From assembly GCA_964531675.1 (NCBI GenBank), contig CAZHFW010000032.1:1-41288 (forward strand): a stretch of 41,288 nucleotides of DNA, in the 5' to 3' direction. This stretch comes from CAZHFW01 sp964531675. GTDB lineage: Bacteria; Planctomycetota; Phycisphaerae; Phycisphaerales; UBA1924. A program made the position numbers and the translations under genes. Numbering within the stretch: the stretch's first letter is position 1; each line of letters starts with the position of its first letter. Below are positions 6,736 to 16,144 of this stretch, piece after piece. The notes beneath the pieces are model-generated. The model had not been told where the DNA came from and searched no databases. It saw nothing but the letters and a program-made list of their open reading frames with translations.

Positions 6736-9700
6736 ATGTCGAAGTTCTTCATTGACCGGCCTGTTTTCTCGTCGGTCCTTTCGATTCTGATCATGCTGGC
6801 GGGCGTGGTTGCGATCTTCAACCTGCCCATCGCGCGGTTTCCGGAGATCGTTCCCCCGAGCGTGGCGGTGAGCGCGACGTATCAGGGGGCCAACGCGGAG
6901 GTGCTGGCGCAGTCGGTCGCGGCGCCGATCGAGCAGCAGCTCTCGGGCGCCAAGGACCTGATCTATTACCAATCCCAGTCGGCCAACGACGGGTCGCTGA
7001 AGATCACGGCGAGCTTCGAGATCGGGGCGGACCAGGATCTGGCGGCGGTGGACGTGCAGAACAGGCTGGCGATCGCGACGCCACGATTGCCTGAGGACGT
7101 GCGGCGGCAGGGCATTCCGGTCACCAAGACGTCGACGAACATGGTGTGCGTGGTGGCGCTGACGTCGGAGGACCAGCAGTACGACGACGTGTTCCTGAGC
7201 AACTACGCGACGATCAACCTGCTGGATGCGCTCAAGCGCATTCCGGGCGCGGGCGATGTGCAGGTGTTCGGCGCCAAGGACTATGCGATGCGGATCTGGG
7301 TGAACCCGGACCGGCTGACGCAGAAGGGACTCACGGTCAACGACGTGGCGGACGCGATCCGCGAGCAGAACGCGATCTTCGCGGCGGGTCGCATCGGGCA
7401 GAGGCCTGTGGCGGGCGAGGTGGAGCTGACGGTGCCGGTGCTGACGCGCGGGCGGCTTGATGATCCCAAGGACTACGAGAACATCATCGTGCGGGCCAAC
7501 GCGGACGGGTCGATGCTGCGGATCCGGGACATCGCGCGGGTGGAGCTGGGGTCGCAGAGCTACGACCTGATGGGGCGGCTTGACGGGAAGCCGACGACGG
7601 TGGTGCTGGTGTATCTGCAGACCGGCGCCAACGCGGTGGACCTGTTCGAGAACGTCAAGAAGACGATGGTCGAGCTCTCGACGGCGTTCCCCAAGGGGGT
7701 GTCGTACAAGATTCCGTACGAGACGGTGGGGTTCATCACGGCGTCGATCGAGGAAGTGATCCGGACGCTGCTGGAAGCGATCGTGCTGGTGCTGCTGGTG
7801 GTGTTCGTGTTCCTGCAGAACTGGCGTGCGACGCTGATTCCGCTCCTGGCGGTGCCGGTGTCGATCATCGGGACGTTTGCGGGGATGATCGCGCTGGGGT
7901 TCTCGATCAATACGTTGACGTTGTTCGGCCTGGTGCTGGCGATCGGCATCGTGGTGGACGACGCGATCGTGGTGGTTGAGAACGTGGAACGGATCATGCA
8001 CGAGGAGCATCTCCCGGTGCGTGAGGCGACGATCAAGGCGATGGAGGAGGTCACGGGGCCTGTGATCGCGATCGTGCTGGTGCTTTCGGCGGTGTTCCTG
8101 CCGGTCGCGTTCCTGGGCGGGCTGACGGGCGAGCTTTACCGGCAGTTTGCGGTGACGATCGCGATCTCGGTGGCGATCTCGGGCACGGTGGCGCTGACGT
8201 TGAGCCCGGCGCTGTGCCGGATTCTGCTCAAGCCTCACGACGCCAAGCGCGGGCTGATCCAGCGGGTGCTGGACGCGGTGATCTTCCGGTGGTTCAACTG
8301 GGCGTTTGACAAGCTGACGAAGGGGTACACGGCGGGCGTGCGGCTGGCGATCCGCGGTGCGCTGGCGGCGGTGATCCTGTTCGGCGGGCTGGTGTTCATC
8401 ACATTCAGGCTCTTTGAGCGGACGCCGAGCGGGTTCATCCCGGACGAGGATCAGGGGTATGTGATCACGGCGACGTTCCTGCCCGACGGGGCGTCGATCG
8501 ATCGCACGGCGGAGGTCGTGTCGCGGGTGGAGAAGTTCTTCCTGGACAGCCCGGCGACGGAGCACGTCGTGAGCTTCGTGGGGTTTGACATCTTCTCCGG
8601 GGGCGTGAACAGCACGTCGGCGGCGGTGACGTTCGTCAAGCTGAAGGACTGGAAGGACCGCAAGCCCGGGGAGAGCGCGGAGGACCTGATCGGGGCGGCG
8701 TGGGGCCGTTTCGGGCAGGAGAAGGAGGCGATGGTCATCACGGTGAACCCGCCTTCGATCCAGGGCCTTGGGCAGCGGGCGGGGTTTGAGTATCAGCTCG
8801 AGGCGAGGGCGGGTCAGGACGTGCGTGATCTGTCGCACATGTCGGACACGCTGCTGGCGGCGGCGCGGAAGCGGCCCGAGATCAGCGGGCTCAACGCGAC
8901 GTTACGGGTGATCCAGCCTCAGCTTTATGTGGATCTGGACCGGGACCGGTGCAAGGCGGCGGGCGTCCCGGTGTCGGCGGTGTTCGAGGCGATGCAGGCG
9001 TATCTGGGCGCGCTGTATGTGAACGACTTCGACAAGTTCGGGCGCGTGTGGCGCGTGCAGCTGCAGGCGGAGCCCGAGTTCAGAAGGAGCCCGGAGGACA
9101 TCGGGAAGATCTACGTGCGGAACGAGAAGGGCGAGATGGTTCCGATCGCGGGGCTTCTCAAGACGCACTTCCAGTCGGGTCCGAACGTGGTGGCGCGGTT
9201 CAACGGGTTCACGGCGGTGCAGATCACTGGCGCGCCCTCGCCCGGGTTCTCGACGGGGCAGGCGATGGAGGCGATGCGGGAAGTGTCGGCGGAGGTGCTG
9301 CCTCCGGGGTATGGGTATGAGTGGTCGGGCGCGTCGTACCAGGAGATCAAGGCGGGCAACGCGGCGCCGATCGCGCTGGGATTCGGCGTGGTCGTGGTGT
9401 TCCTGGTGCTGGCGGCGCAGTATGAGAAGTGGGCGCTGCCGATCGCGGTGCTGATGGCGGTGCCTCTGGGCGCGCTGGGCGCGGTGACGGCGGTGTACAT
9501 CCGCGGGATCGACCGGGACATCTACTTCCAGATCGGTCTGTTGACGCTGGTCGGGCTGGCGGCGAAGAACGCGATTCTGATCGTGGAGTTCTGCGTGGTG
9601 CTTCGCAAGGAAGGCAAGTCGATCTTCGACTCGGCGGTGGAAGCGTCGCGGATGCGGTTCAGGCCGATCCTGATGACGTCGCTTGCGTTCATCCTGGGCG

Positions 9701-9885
9701 TTCTGCCTCTGGTGATTGCGGAGGGCGCGGGCTCGGCGGGTCGTCACTCGATCGGCACGGGCATCATGGGCGGGATGATCGCGGCGACGGTGCTGGCGGT
9801 GTTCTTTGTGCCGGTGTTCTTCGTGCTGATCACGCGGTTTACCGAGTGGGTCGGCGGGAAAAACAAGGCGGCGGAGAAGGCCTGA
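6736..9885 (+). CDS. RND multidrug efflux transporter (AcrB/MexB, HAE1 family)
   Basis: Inner-membrane proton-driven drug exporter, 1049 aa, full length for HAE1 pumps. It has the SKFFIDRPVFS start, twelve predicted membrane helices and two large periplasmic loops. The proton-relay residues are present: the Asp pair D408-D409 in GIVVDDAIVVVENVER and K944 in AAKNAILIVEF. FIPDEDQGY and PVFFVL near the end are also family-typical. No outer-membrane TolC-like gene follows, so the channel must be encoded elsewhere. No TetR/MarR-type regulator is adjacent, and substrates cannot be predicted. The convergent cco operon ends 22 bp after its stop. Confidence 0.96.
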   Translation: MSKFFIDRPVFSSVLSILIMLAGVVAIFNLPIARFPEIVPPSVAVSATYQGANAEVLAQSVAAPIEQQLSGAKDLIYYQSQSANDGSLKITASFEIGADQDLAAVDVQNRLAIATPRLPEDVRRQGIPVTKTSTNMVCVVALTSEDQQYDDVFLSNYATINLLDALKRIPGAGDVQVFGAKDYAMRIWVNPDRLTQKGLTVNDVADAIREQNAIFAAGRIGQRPVAGEVELTVPVLTRGRLDDPKDYENIIVRANADGSMLRIRDIARVELGSQSYDLMGRLDGKPTTVVLVYLQTGANAVDLFENVKKTMVELSTAFPKGVSYKIPYETVGFITASIEEVIRTLLEAIVLVLLVVFVFLQNWRATLIPLLAVPVSIIGTFAGMIALGFSINTLTLFGLVLAIGIVVDDAIVVVENVERIMHEEHLPVREATIKAMEEVTGPVIAIVLVLSAVFLPVAFLGGLTGELYRQFAVTIAISVAISGTVALTLSPALCRILLKPHDAKRGLIQRVLDAVIFRWFNWAFDKLTKGYTAGVRLAIRGALAAVILFGGLVFITFRLFERTPSGFIPDEDQGYVITATFLPDGASIDRTAEVVSRVEKFFLDSPATEHVVSFVGFDIFSGGVNSTSAAVTFVKLKDWKDRKPGESAEDLIGAAWGRFGQEKEAMVITVNPPSIQGLGQRAGFEYQLEARAGQDVRDLSHMSDTLLAAARKRPEISGLNATLRVIQPQLYVDLDRDRCKAAGVPVSAVFEAMQAYLGALYVNDFDKFGRVWRVQLQAEPEFRRSPEDIGKIYVRNEKGEMVPIAGLLKTHFQSGPNVVARFNGFTAVQITGAPSPGFSTGQAMEAMREVSAEVLPPGYGYEWSGASYQEIKAGNAAPIALGFGVVVVFLVLAAQYEKWALPIAVLMAVPLGALGAVTAVYIRGIDRDIYFQIGLLTLVGLAAKNAILIVEFCVVLRKEGKSIFDSAVEASRMRFRPILMTSLAFILGVLPLVIAEGAGSAGRHSIGTGIMGGMIAATVLAVFFVPVFFVLITRFTEWVGGKNKAAEKA

Positions 9886-9907
9886 GGGTCGAAGTCGCAG
9901 GCATTGC

Positions 9908-10048
9908 TCAGTCGTCTTCGAAGATGGCGCGCTGGGCGGGGGTGTCGACGTCGTCGAACTGACCCGCCTTGGCGGCCCAGATGAACATCGCGACGAAGGC
10001 GCCGGCGAGGAGGATGGCCAGGGGGACGACGAGGTAGAGGACGCTCAT
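9908..10048 (-). CDS. ccoS: cbb3 oxidase maturation protein CcoS
   Basis: 46-aa single-span membrane protein beginning MSVLYLVVPLAILLAG, followed by a FIWAAKAGQFDD segment that matches the CcoS pattern (helix, then G-Q-[FY]-D-D), with a short acidic tail ending EDD. CcoS is needed for haem and copper insertion into cbb3 oxidase. Its ATG overlaps the ccoI stop by 4 bp (ATGA), so translation is coupled. It is the last gene of the cco operon. Confidence 0.9.
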   Translation of the reverse strand: MSVLYLVVPLAILLAGAFVAMFIWAAKAGQFDDVDTPAQRAIFEDD

Positions 10049-12486
10049 GGACGACCTCCGAAGGTGCGGGAGCGGAACGAGAGGACCAGGACGGTCAGCG
10101 AGCTGACGGGCATGACGACGGCGGCGGCGATGGGGTTCATCAGGCCGAGGACCGCGAGGGTGCCTGCCGCGATGTTGTAGAAGAGGGAGACCGCCAAGCC
10201 GCGGCGGATGACGGACATGGTGCGCTGGCTGCCTCGGAGCAGGTCGATGATGCCGGCGAGGCCGGGGCTCGAGAGGTAGATGTCGGCGGTGGCGAGGCTG
10301 GCCTCGGCGCCGCCGTGGACGGCGATGCCGACGCCGGCGGCGGCGAGGGCGGCGGTGTCGTTGACACCATCACCGACCATGACGACGGGGGCGGATTCGG
10401 AGGCCTTGCGAACGGCGTCGAGCTTGGCTTCGGGGGAGAGGCCGCCGCGGGCGAGCGAGGCGGGGATGCCGACCTTCTCGGCGACGGCCCAGACCAGGTC
10501 GGGGTGATCGCCCGAGAGGATGCCGACGGTCCAGCCTGCTTTCTGCAAGGTGGCGATGGCTTTGGGGGCGTCGGGGCGGACGGCGTCGCCGAGGCCCGCG
10601 AGTGCGACGAGCACGCCTTCGACCGCGATCGCGACGGGCGTGAGGCCCGAGGCGGCGAAGACGGGTTCGCGGCTGAAAAGGTGGTTCGGGTCTTTCACGT
10701 TGCGGGCGCGGAGGAACGCGGGGGAACCGGCGAGGATCGCGAGGTTGTCGACGACGCCCTGGATGCCCGAGCCTGTGGTCTGCGCGACGTCGGCGACGTC
10801 GTGGGTCGAGCCATCGGCCAGGTCGCGGGCGAGGGCCTGGGCGATCGGGTGAGATGAGTGGGCTTCGAGGGCGGCGATGAGGGGCTTGATCTTGTGATCA
10901 CCCTCCCACTGCTCGACGGACATGCGGCCGAAGGTGATGGTGCCGGTCTTGTCGAGGTAGATCGCGCCGGGGCGGTCGAGGCGCTGGATGCTGTCGCCTC
11001 CCTTGATGAGGATGCCTTGACGGGCGGCGCGGCCGAGGGCGACGGTGAGCGTGAGCGGCGTGGCCAGACCCAGAGCGCAGGGGCAGGTGACAACCAACAG
11101 CGAGACGGCATGGTCGATGGCGTGCGTCGGGTCCTTGAAGATCCAGAGCACGAAGGTGACCGCGGCCAGGGCGAGCATGCCCAGGACGAAGTAGCCCGAG
11201 GCCTTGTCGGCGAGGCGGACGATGGGCGCACGGCGCTGGGCGGCTTCTTCGACGAGGCGCATCAGGCGGCCGACGCGGGTGTGCTCGCCTGTCGCGGAGA
11301 CACGGACGCGGATGGTGGAAGCGACGTTGACGCTTCCGGCGTGGACAGGGTCGCCCTGCTCGACGTTGATCGGACGGGACTCGCCTGTGAGCAGGGCTTG
11401 ATCGACGGAGGTTGCACCGGCGTCGACGAGGCCATCGGCGGGGATGGAATCGCCCGCGCGGACTTCGAGGAGGTCGCCCGGGTTGACCGCTTCGATGGGG
11501 ACGTCTTTCACGACACCCGACTCGATGCGGCGGGCGGAGGTCGGGGTGAGGGAGAAGAGCAGCTCGACGGCGTCGCCTGCCCAGCGCTGCTGGCGGGCCT
11601 GGATGAAGCGGCCGACGAGCAGGAGGAAGACCAGGACGGAGAGGGAGTCGAAGTAGATCTCGCCATGACCTCGGATGGTGGAGTAGGCGCTCCAGAGGCC
11701 TCCTGCGAAGAGGGCGAGGGCGATGGGGATGTCAAGGTGTACGGCGCGGGCGCGGAGGGCGGCCAGTGCGCCTTTGAAGAAGACTGAGCCCGGCCAGATG
11801 AGGGAGACGAGGGTGACGCCCATGCTCATCCAGCGGAAGAACTCGCGGTGGGCGGGCTCCATCGCGGAGAAGAGGCCCGCGTAGAGGGCCAGCGCGAAGA
11901 GCATGGCGTTGCCTGCGCAGGCGCCGGCGACGGCGATGCGGACGAGGGCCTTGCGATCGTCGGCGCGGCGGATGTCGCGGGAGCGGGCGTCGCGCGCGGG
12001 GTGCGGCGGATAGCCCAGCGAATCCAGGGCGCGGCCGATCTGTGCGAGGGAGACCTGATCCTCGCGCCAGGTGACGCGGATCATGGCGCGGCGGAAGTCG
12101 AGGGTGGCGGCCAGGACGCCCGGGAGGACGCGCGGGAGGCGTTCGAGGAGCCACGTGCAGGCGGCGCAGTGGACGCCTGAGAGGAACAGCTCGACGTGCG
12201 CGACGCCCGCGGGGCTGGACTTGACGTAGAGGTTGCGGAAGGTGGGATCGTCGAACTCGGCGTAGAGGCGGCCTGTGGTCTTGCCTGGCTCGGGGCTGCC
12301 TTCGGGATCGGCGTCACGGACGGCGTAGTAACGGTCGAGGCCGCAGGAGTGGATGATCTGGAAGGCGGTCTGGCAGCCGTGGCAGCAGAACTGGTGTTCG
12401 GCGTTGGCGACGATGAGGCCCTTGGGGACGGGCTGGGTGCAGTGGGTGCACTTGATGGTCGGGTTGGCGAGGGTCTCAACGGCCAT
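10045..12486 (-). CDS. ccoI: Copper-exporting P-type ATPase CcoI
   Basis: P1B-type ATPase of 813 aa that supplies copper for assembly of the cbb3 oxidase CuB centre. Order: an N-terminal Cys cluster (CTHCTQPV, then FCCHGC, residues 13-40), a heavy-metal-binding domain with GVHCAAC near 113, membrane helices, the TGES actuator loop, the TCPCALGLATP metal-translocation motif, the phosphorylation motif DKTGTITFG, and GDGVNDTAAL in the hinge. The N-terminal cluster and domain order are those of CcoI/FixI rather than CopA, and the flanking genes agree. Its start overlaps the SafE-like gene by 11 bp and its end overlaps ccoS by 4 bp. Confidence 0.95.
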   Translation of the reverse strand: MAVETLANPTIKCTHCTQPVPKGLIVANAEHQFCCHGCQTAFQIIHSCGLDRYYAVRDADPEGSPEPGKTTGRLYAEFDDPTFRNLYVKSSPAGVAHVELFLSGVHCAACTWLLERLPRVLPGVLAATLDFRRAMIRVTWREDQVSLAQIGRALDSLGYPPHPARDARSRDIRRADDRKALVRIAVAGACAGNAMLFALALYAGLFSAMEPAHREFFRWMSMGVTLVSLIWPGSVFFKGALAALRARAVHLDIPIALALFAGGLWSAYSTIRGHGEIYFDSLSVLVFLLLVGRFIQARQQRWAGDAVELLFSLTPTSARRIESGVVKDVPIEAVNPGDLLEVRAGDSIPADGLVDAGATSVDQALLTGESRPINVEQGDPVHAGSVNVASTIRVRVSATGEHTRVGRLMRLVEEAAQRRAPIVRLADKASGYFVLGMLALAAVTFVLWIFKDPTHAIDHAVSLLVVTCPCALGLATPLTLTVALGRAARQGILIKGGDSIQRLDRPGAIYLDKTGTITFGRMSVEQWEGDHKIKPLIAALEAHSSHPIAQALARDLADGSTHDVADVAQTTGSGIQGVVDNLAILAGSPAFLRARNVKDPNHLFSREPVFAASGLTPVAIAVEGVLVALAGLGDAVRPDAPKAIATLQKAGWTVGILSGDHPDLVWAVAEKVGIPASLARGGLSPEAKLDAVRKASESAPVVMVGDGVNDTAALAAAGVGIAVHGGAEASLATADIYLSSPGLAGIIDLLRGSQRTMSVIRRGLAVSLFYNIAAGTLAVLGLMNPIAAAVVMPVSSLTVLVLSFRSRTFGGRP

Positions 12487-13252
12487 TGCAGATCATCTCC
12501 GAGGATGCGCTGTTGGCGGCGCCTGCGGCCTGGGGAATCCAGACGCGGCCGGCGACGGTGGCGAGACCGACGACGATGAGGGCGAGCGCAGAGGCGAGGG
12601 GCAGCTTGGAGGCCATGGCGCCGGTGACGCGGCGCATGCCGGCGGCCATGGCGGCCATGACGGGGAGGGTGCCGAGCCAGAAGACGGCCATGGTGGCGGC
12701 GCCGAGGGCGGCCGAGCCAGCGCCGGCGCTGGTGACGACGAAGGCGTAGAGCCAGCCGCAGGGGAGCATGGGGGTGAGCAGACCGACGAAGAGGGCGCGG
12801 CTGCGCGGGCTCAGGGCCTGGGCGAGGGCGTGGAGCGAGGTGACGCGGGCGATCCAGCGCGGTCCGGGGCGGACGTGCGGGATGGGGACGCCGAGGATGC
12901 GGAGCAGGAGGACCAGGCCGATGGTGGTGAGCAGTGCGCCGGCGGCAGCGGCGGCGACGGGCGCGAATCCTGAGAGTTCCGCGCCGATGTCGAGGGCGCG
13001 GCCGAGGCCGCCCGCGAGTGCGCCCAGGGAGGCGTAGGTGACGAGGCGGCCGGCGTTGTAGGCGGCGGCGAGGCCCAGCGTGGAGGCGGGGTTGATGGGG
13101 CGCGCGTTGAGGGTGAGGGTGGCGGACTTGGTGTTCAGAGGCGTGAGGGGCCCGGGCATGCACGCGATGGTCGCAAATGCGCCGCACATGCCGGCGCAGT
13201 GGAGGCTGCCCAGAAGACTGGCGCCGAGGGTTGTCAGAAGCATCGCGAGCAC
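12476..13252 (-). CDS. SafE/TauE-type (UreH-like) membrane protein
   Basis: Polytopic membrane protein of 258 aa with about six helices. The opening LGSLHCAGMCGAF and the later GLLTPMLPCGWLYAF are the two Cys-containing repeats of the family often annotated as sulfite exporter TauE/SafE or UreH-like. Members encoded in cco operons are proposed to act in metal handling or oxidase assembly; this is known by association rather than shown here. The start is GTG at 13252, or ATG at 13243. It sits between ccoH and ccoI, with 22 bp to the former and an overlap with the latter. Confidence 0.85.
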   Translation of the reverse strand: MLAMLLTTLGASLLGSLHCAGMCGAFATIACMPGPLTPLNTKSATLTLNARPINPASTLGLAAAYNAGRLVTYASLGALAGGLGRALDIGAELSGFAPVAAAAAGALLTTIGLVLLLRILGVPIPHVRPGPRWIARVTSLHALAQALSPRSRALFVGLLTPMLPCGWLYAFVVTSAGAGSAALGAATMAVFWLGTLPVMAAMAAGMRRVTGAMASKLPLASALALIVVGLATVAGRVWIPQAAGAANSASSEMICNGR

Positions 13253-13274
13253 AAGGCACCCCGGGAAAAGGCGC

Positions 13275-13754
13275 TCACTTCACGGCGACGACGTGGACGT
13301 CCTGATCGTTGGTGAAGCGGTTGTTGTTCACGGACACATCGATGGAGGCGTTCCAGACGCCGGCGCGGATCTCGGGAAGGTCGATGGCGTAGCCCTCGGC
13401 GGACTCGGAGAGCAGGCCTGTGACTGCTTCGTCGGCGTGCGCGAAGTGGAAGAAGCGGGCTTTGACGGCGGCGCCGCGGATGGGCTGACCGGATTTGTCG
13501 GTCAGGCGCACGATGGCGCGGGCCTTGGCGTGCGCGCCTTCGGGCGGGGCGATGGTGATTTGGGCGTGCCAGCCGAGCGCGGCGTTGCGGGCCTGCTGTG
13601 CGACATGCTCATCCCAGTGCACGGCCTTCTGGTAGTAGTCGTCCTCGATGGAGCCATTCTGGCCCTGGACGGCGAACTTGACGGTGACCGCGACGATGGC
13701 GGCGTTGGCGGCGAGGAGTCCGACGATGGCCAGAGGCCAGAAGCGACCTTTCAC
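13275..13754 (-). CDS. ccoH: FixH/CcoH-family cbb3 oxidase assembly protein
   Basis: 159-aa protein with one N-terminal membrane helix (about residues 7-29) and an extracytoplasmic beta-rich domain. The segment EDDYYQKAVHWDEHVAQQ is the most recognisable FixH feature. CcoH proteins interact with CcoN and are needed for stable cbb3 assembly. It starts with GTG, overlapping the ccoG stop (GTGA), so it is translationally coupled. Confidence 0.88.
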   Translation of the reverse strand: MKGRFWPLAIVGLLAANAAIVAVTVKFAVQGQNGSIEDDYYQKAVHWDEHVAQQARNAALGWHAQITIAPPEGAHAKARAIVRLTDKSGQPIRGAAVKARFFHFAHADEAVTGLLSESAEGYAIDLPEIRAGVWNASIDVSVNNNRFTNDQDVHVVAVK

Positions 13755-15286
13755 TTGTGATCCTCCTTGGACTCGTGGTTCTTGTCGTGGTCGTCGTGCT
13801 CGGCGGGGTGGGACGCGGGGAGGCCCGAGACGGGGCCCATGAGGCGGTAGCTCTTCTCGGAGGCGACGCCCTGGTTGTTGTCGACACGGATCTTGACGGG
13901 GAGGCCGCCGGCGTGGAAGGCGGAGAGGGGCGCTTCGATGAGCGTGGGGATGGTGCGCGACTCGGCGGGGTTGAGGGTGACGGCGTTTTCGCCTGTGCCG
14001 AGGCGGACGCCATCGGGGCCTTGGACGGAAATGTTGAAGGTCGTGGGCTTGGTGGTGCGGTTGACGAGCTTGATGGTGGCGCTGTTGGCGACGACGTCGT
14101 TGGGGAGCATGTTGAAGGGGAGACCGCGGCCGCGCATGACGAGGAGGTCAACGCCTTGCTTGTTGTAGAGGGCGATGGAGAAGAGTGTGAGGACGATGGC
14201 GATGACGGTGGGGTAGACCAGGACGCGTGGGCGGAGGAAGCGGGCCTTTTCGCCGTTGATGGCGGCCTGGGAGGCGTAGCGGATGAGCCCGGTGGGCTTT
14301 CCGATCTTGGTCATGACGGCGTTGCAGGCGTCGATGCACTGGGCGCAGTTGACGCACTCCATCTGGAGGCCGTTGCGGATGTCGATGCCGGTCGGGCAGG
14401 TGGTGACGCAGAGGCCGCAGTCGACGCAGTCGCCCTTGGCGGGGGCGGGCGAGGCGACGGGGAGGGAGAGGCGCTTGGCCCGGCCTCGGGGTTCGCCGCG
14501 CTTGAAGTCGTAGGAGACGATGAGGGAGTTCTTATCGAGGAGGACGGACTGGAAGCGTCCGTAGGGGCAGGCGACCAGGCAGGTTTGCTCGCGGAAGAAG
14601 GCGAAGTCGAACATCATCAGGGCGGTGACGACGGCCATGACGAGGAAGGGGCCGGGGTGTTTGAAGGGGGACTGCTGGACCCATTCCTCGAGTTGATCGG
14701 TGCCGACGAAGTAGGCGAGGAAGGTGTGGGCGAGGTAGCAGGAGACGATGAAGAAGGCGATGTACTTGAGGATCTTGGCGACGGGGGTGCCCTGGATGGG
14801 TCCCTTGACGGCGCGGCCCGGGGTGCCTTCGAAGAAGCGTTCGATGGGGCGGTAGACGAACTCCATGTAGACGGTCTGGGGGCAGGCCCAGCCGCACCAG
14901 ACTCGCCCGAGCAGGGCGGTGATGAGGAAGATGCTGATGAAGATCGCGACCATCAGCAACGCCAGGAGAAGGGTGTCGGTGGGAAGGAAGGTGTAGCCGA
15001 AGATGGTGAAGTGGCGGGTGCGGAGGTCGAGAAGGACCAGCGGCATGTCCTTGAAGCGGATGTAGGGGATGAGGGTGAAAAGGGCGATGAGGACGTAGGC
15101 GACGGCGCGGCGGGCGCGCCAGAGCCGGCCATAGGAAGGCTTGGGCTTGAGCCAGCGACGCGACCCGTCGTCGTTGAGTGTGGAGAGGACGGAGGGCGCC
15201 TGATCGGAGGAGGGCGGGAGGGGCAGGTCAGGCGAGGCGGCGGATGGTGAGGATGCTTGGTTCGGTGCGTTGGTGGAGGTGGTCAC
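13751..15286 (-). CDS. ccoG: cbb3 oxidase accessory protein CcoG (FixG/RdxA)
   Basis: 511-aa polytopic ferredoxin-like protein; CcoG is reported to reduce Cu(II) to Cu(I) for oxidase assembly. Membrane helices flank a region with WCGWACPQTVYMEFVYRPIE, typical of the NapH/CcoG family. The ferredoxin part has two CxxCxxC clusters (CVDCGLCVTTCP and CVNCAQCIDAC). The C-terminal third is an immunoglobulin-like periplasmic domain. The start is GTG with GGAG upstream. The 59-bp gap to ccoP holds no obvious signal. Confidence 0.95.
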   Translation of the reverse strand: MTTSTNAPNQASSPSAASPDLPLPPSSDQAPSVLSTLNDDGSRRWLKPKPSYGRLWRARRAVAYVLIALFTLIPYIRFKDMPLVLLDLRTRHFTIFGYTFLPTDTLLLALLMVAIFISIFLITALLGRVWCGWACPQTVYMEFVYRPIERFFEGTPGRAVKGPIQGTPVAKILKYIAFFIVSCYLAHTFLAYFVGTDQLEEWVQQSPFKHPGPFLVMAVVTALMMFDFAFFREQTCLVACPYGRFQSVLLDKNSLIVSYDFKRGEPRGRAKRLSLPVASPAPAKGDCVDCGLCVTTCPTGIDIRNGLQMECVNCAQCIDACNAVMTKIGKPTGLIRYASQAAINGEKARFLRPRVLVYPTVIAIVLTLFSIALYNKQGVDLLVMRGRGLPFNMLPNDVVANSATIKLVNRTTKPTTFNISVQGPDGVRLGTGENAVTLNPAESRTIPTLIEAPLSAFHAGGLPVKIRVDNNQGVASEKSYRLMGPVSGLPASHPAEHDDHDKNHESKEDHK

Positions 15287-15345
15287 GTGTGAGCTCCGAG
15301 CCCCGCGAGAAGCCCCCCGGAAAGGTGGGCCGCGGAGGCTGTCGC

Positions 15346-15954
15346 TTACTTAGAGGGCGCGGCGGGCGCCGCGGCGACAGGCTTTGGCCAAGGCGCGATC
15401 TTTTCGCCTTCGGCGGGCTTGGCGGCGGCGGGCGATGTGCCTCGGAGCGAGGCGACGTAGGCGGCCATGAGGACGCGTTCGGCGTCGGACATGTCGGCCT
15501 TGCGGGCGGGCATGGCGCCGTTGGCGGCGCCGTTGGTGATGACGTTGTAGATGTCGGTGATGGACTTGACGTTCTTGTAGGAGTCGTCGCAGAGGTTGGG
15601 GCCGACGACGCCGCCGCCGTCCTTGGCGTGGCAGGAGGCGCAGGTGCCTGCGAAGGTGCGGGAAGCGATGTCCATGAAGGCGGGCTTGGCCATGAGGCCC
15701 AGGAGGGTGGCCTCGTCGTTCTTGAGTTCGCCGAGCATGGCGAACTTGGCCTTCTGTTCGGCGGACTTCTTGCCGGCGAGGACGGACTGGGGCGTCCAGG
15801 CGACGGGGGAGAAGGAGAAGAAGACGAAGTACATGACGGAGAAGACGACGGTCCCGATGAAGATGGCGTGCCACCAGCCCGGGGTCGGGTTGTCGAACTC
15901 CTGGATCCCGTCGTAGGAGTGATCCATCAGGTGTTCAGCATCACGGATTGCCAT
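15346..15954 (-). CDS. ccoP: Cytochrome cbb3 oxidase subunit III, single-haem CcoP
   Basis: 202 aa. The N-terminal part is CcoP-like: HSYDGIQEFDNPTPGWW, then one membrane helix (about 27-48). A single cytochrome c domain follows with one haem site, CASCH at 105-109, and a probable Met ligand in GAMPARKADM. Classical CcoP is about 300 aa with two haem c sites; here only one CxxCH exists and no frameshift is visible. AGGAG precedes the ATG, which overlaps ccoQ by 14 bp. It should receive electrons from the donor and pass them to the CcoO haem. Confidence 0.93.
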   Translation of the reverse strand: MAIRDAEHLMDHSYDGIQEFDNPTPGWWHAIFIGTVVFSVMYFVFFSFSPVAWTPQSVLAGKKSAEQKAKFAMLGELKNDEATLLGLMAKPAFMDIASRTFAGTCASCHAKDGGGVVGPNLCDDSYKNVKSITDIYNVITNGAANGAMPARKADMSDAERVLMAAYVASLRGTSPAAAKPAEGEKIAPWPKPVAAAPAAPSK

Positions 15955-16141
15955 TGCGATTCTCCTGAACGGCGGGCGAGGCTTCGGTGAACGGGAGCGA
16001 GGCGGCGTGATCGAAGTCGGGCTTGGCGCGGCGCGAGTAGGTGCGGACGGTGACGACGAGGAAGACGGCGAAGAAGATGACCAGCGCGATGGTCGGGTAG
16101 AAGGCCAGTCCCATGGAACTCATGATGTCGGAGAGACGCAT
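15941..16141 (-). CDS. ccoQ: Small cbb3 oxidase subunit CcoQ (FixQ)
   Basis: 66-aa single-span membrane protein (helix about residues 12-31) with a VRTYSRRAKPDFDHAASLPF tail, the usual FixQ/CcoQ arrangement. CcoQ stabilises the oxidase complex. It lies 3 bp after ccoNO and overlaps the start of ccoP, so position supports the call more than sequence, which is weakly conserved in this family. Confidence 0.85.
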   Translation of the reverse strand: MRLSDIMSSMGLAFYPTIALVIFFAVFLVVTVRTYSRRAKPDFDHAASLPFTEASPAVQENRNGNP

Positions 16142-16144
16142 GGG

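Noticed and set aside
5680..8838. Very long open frame on the minus strand opposite the RND genes (over 1000 codons)
   Set aside because: It is Arg/His/Pro-rich, has no domain, and lies exactly antisense to clear efflux genes; high GC makes such shadow frames common.
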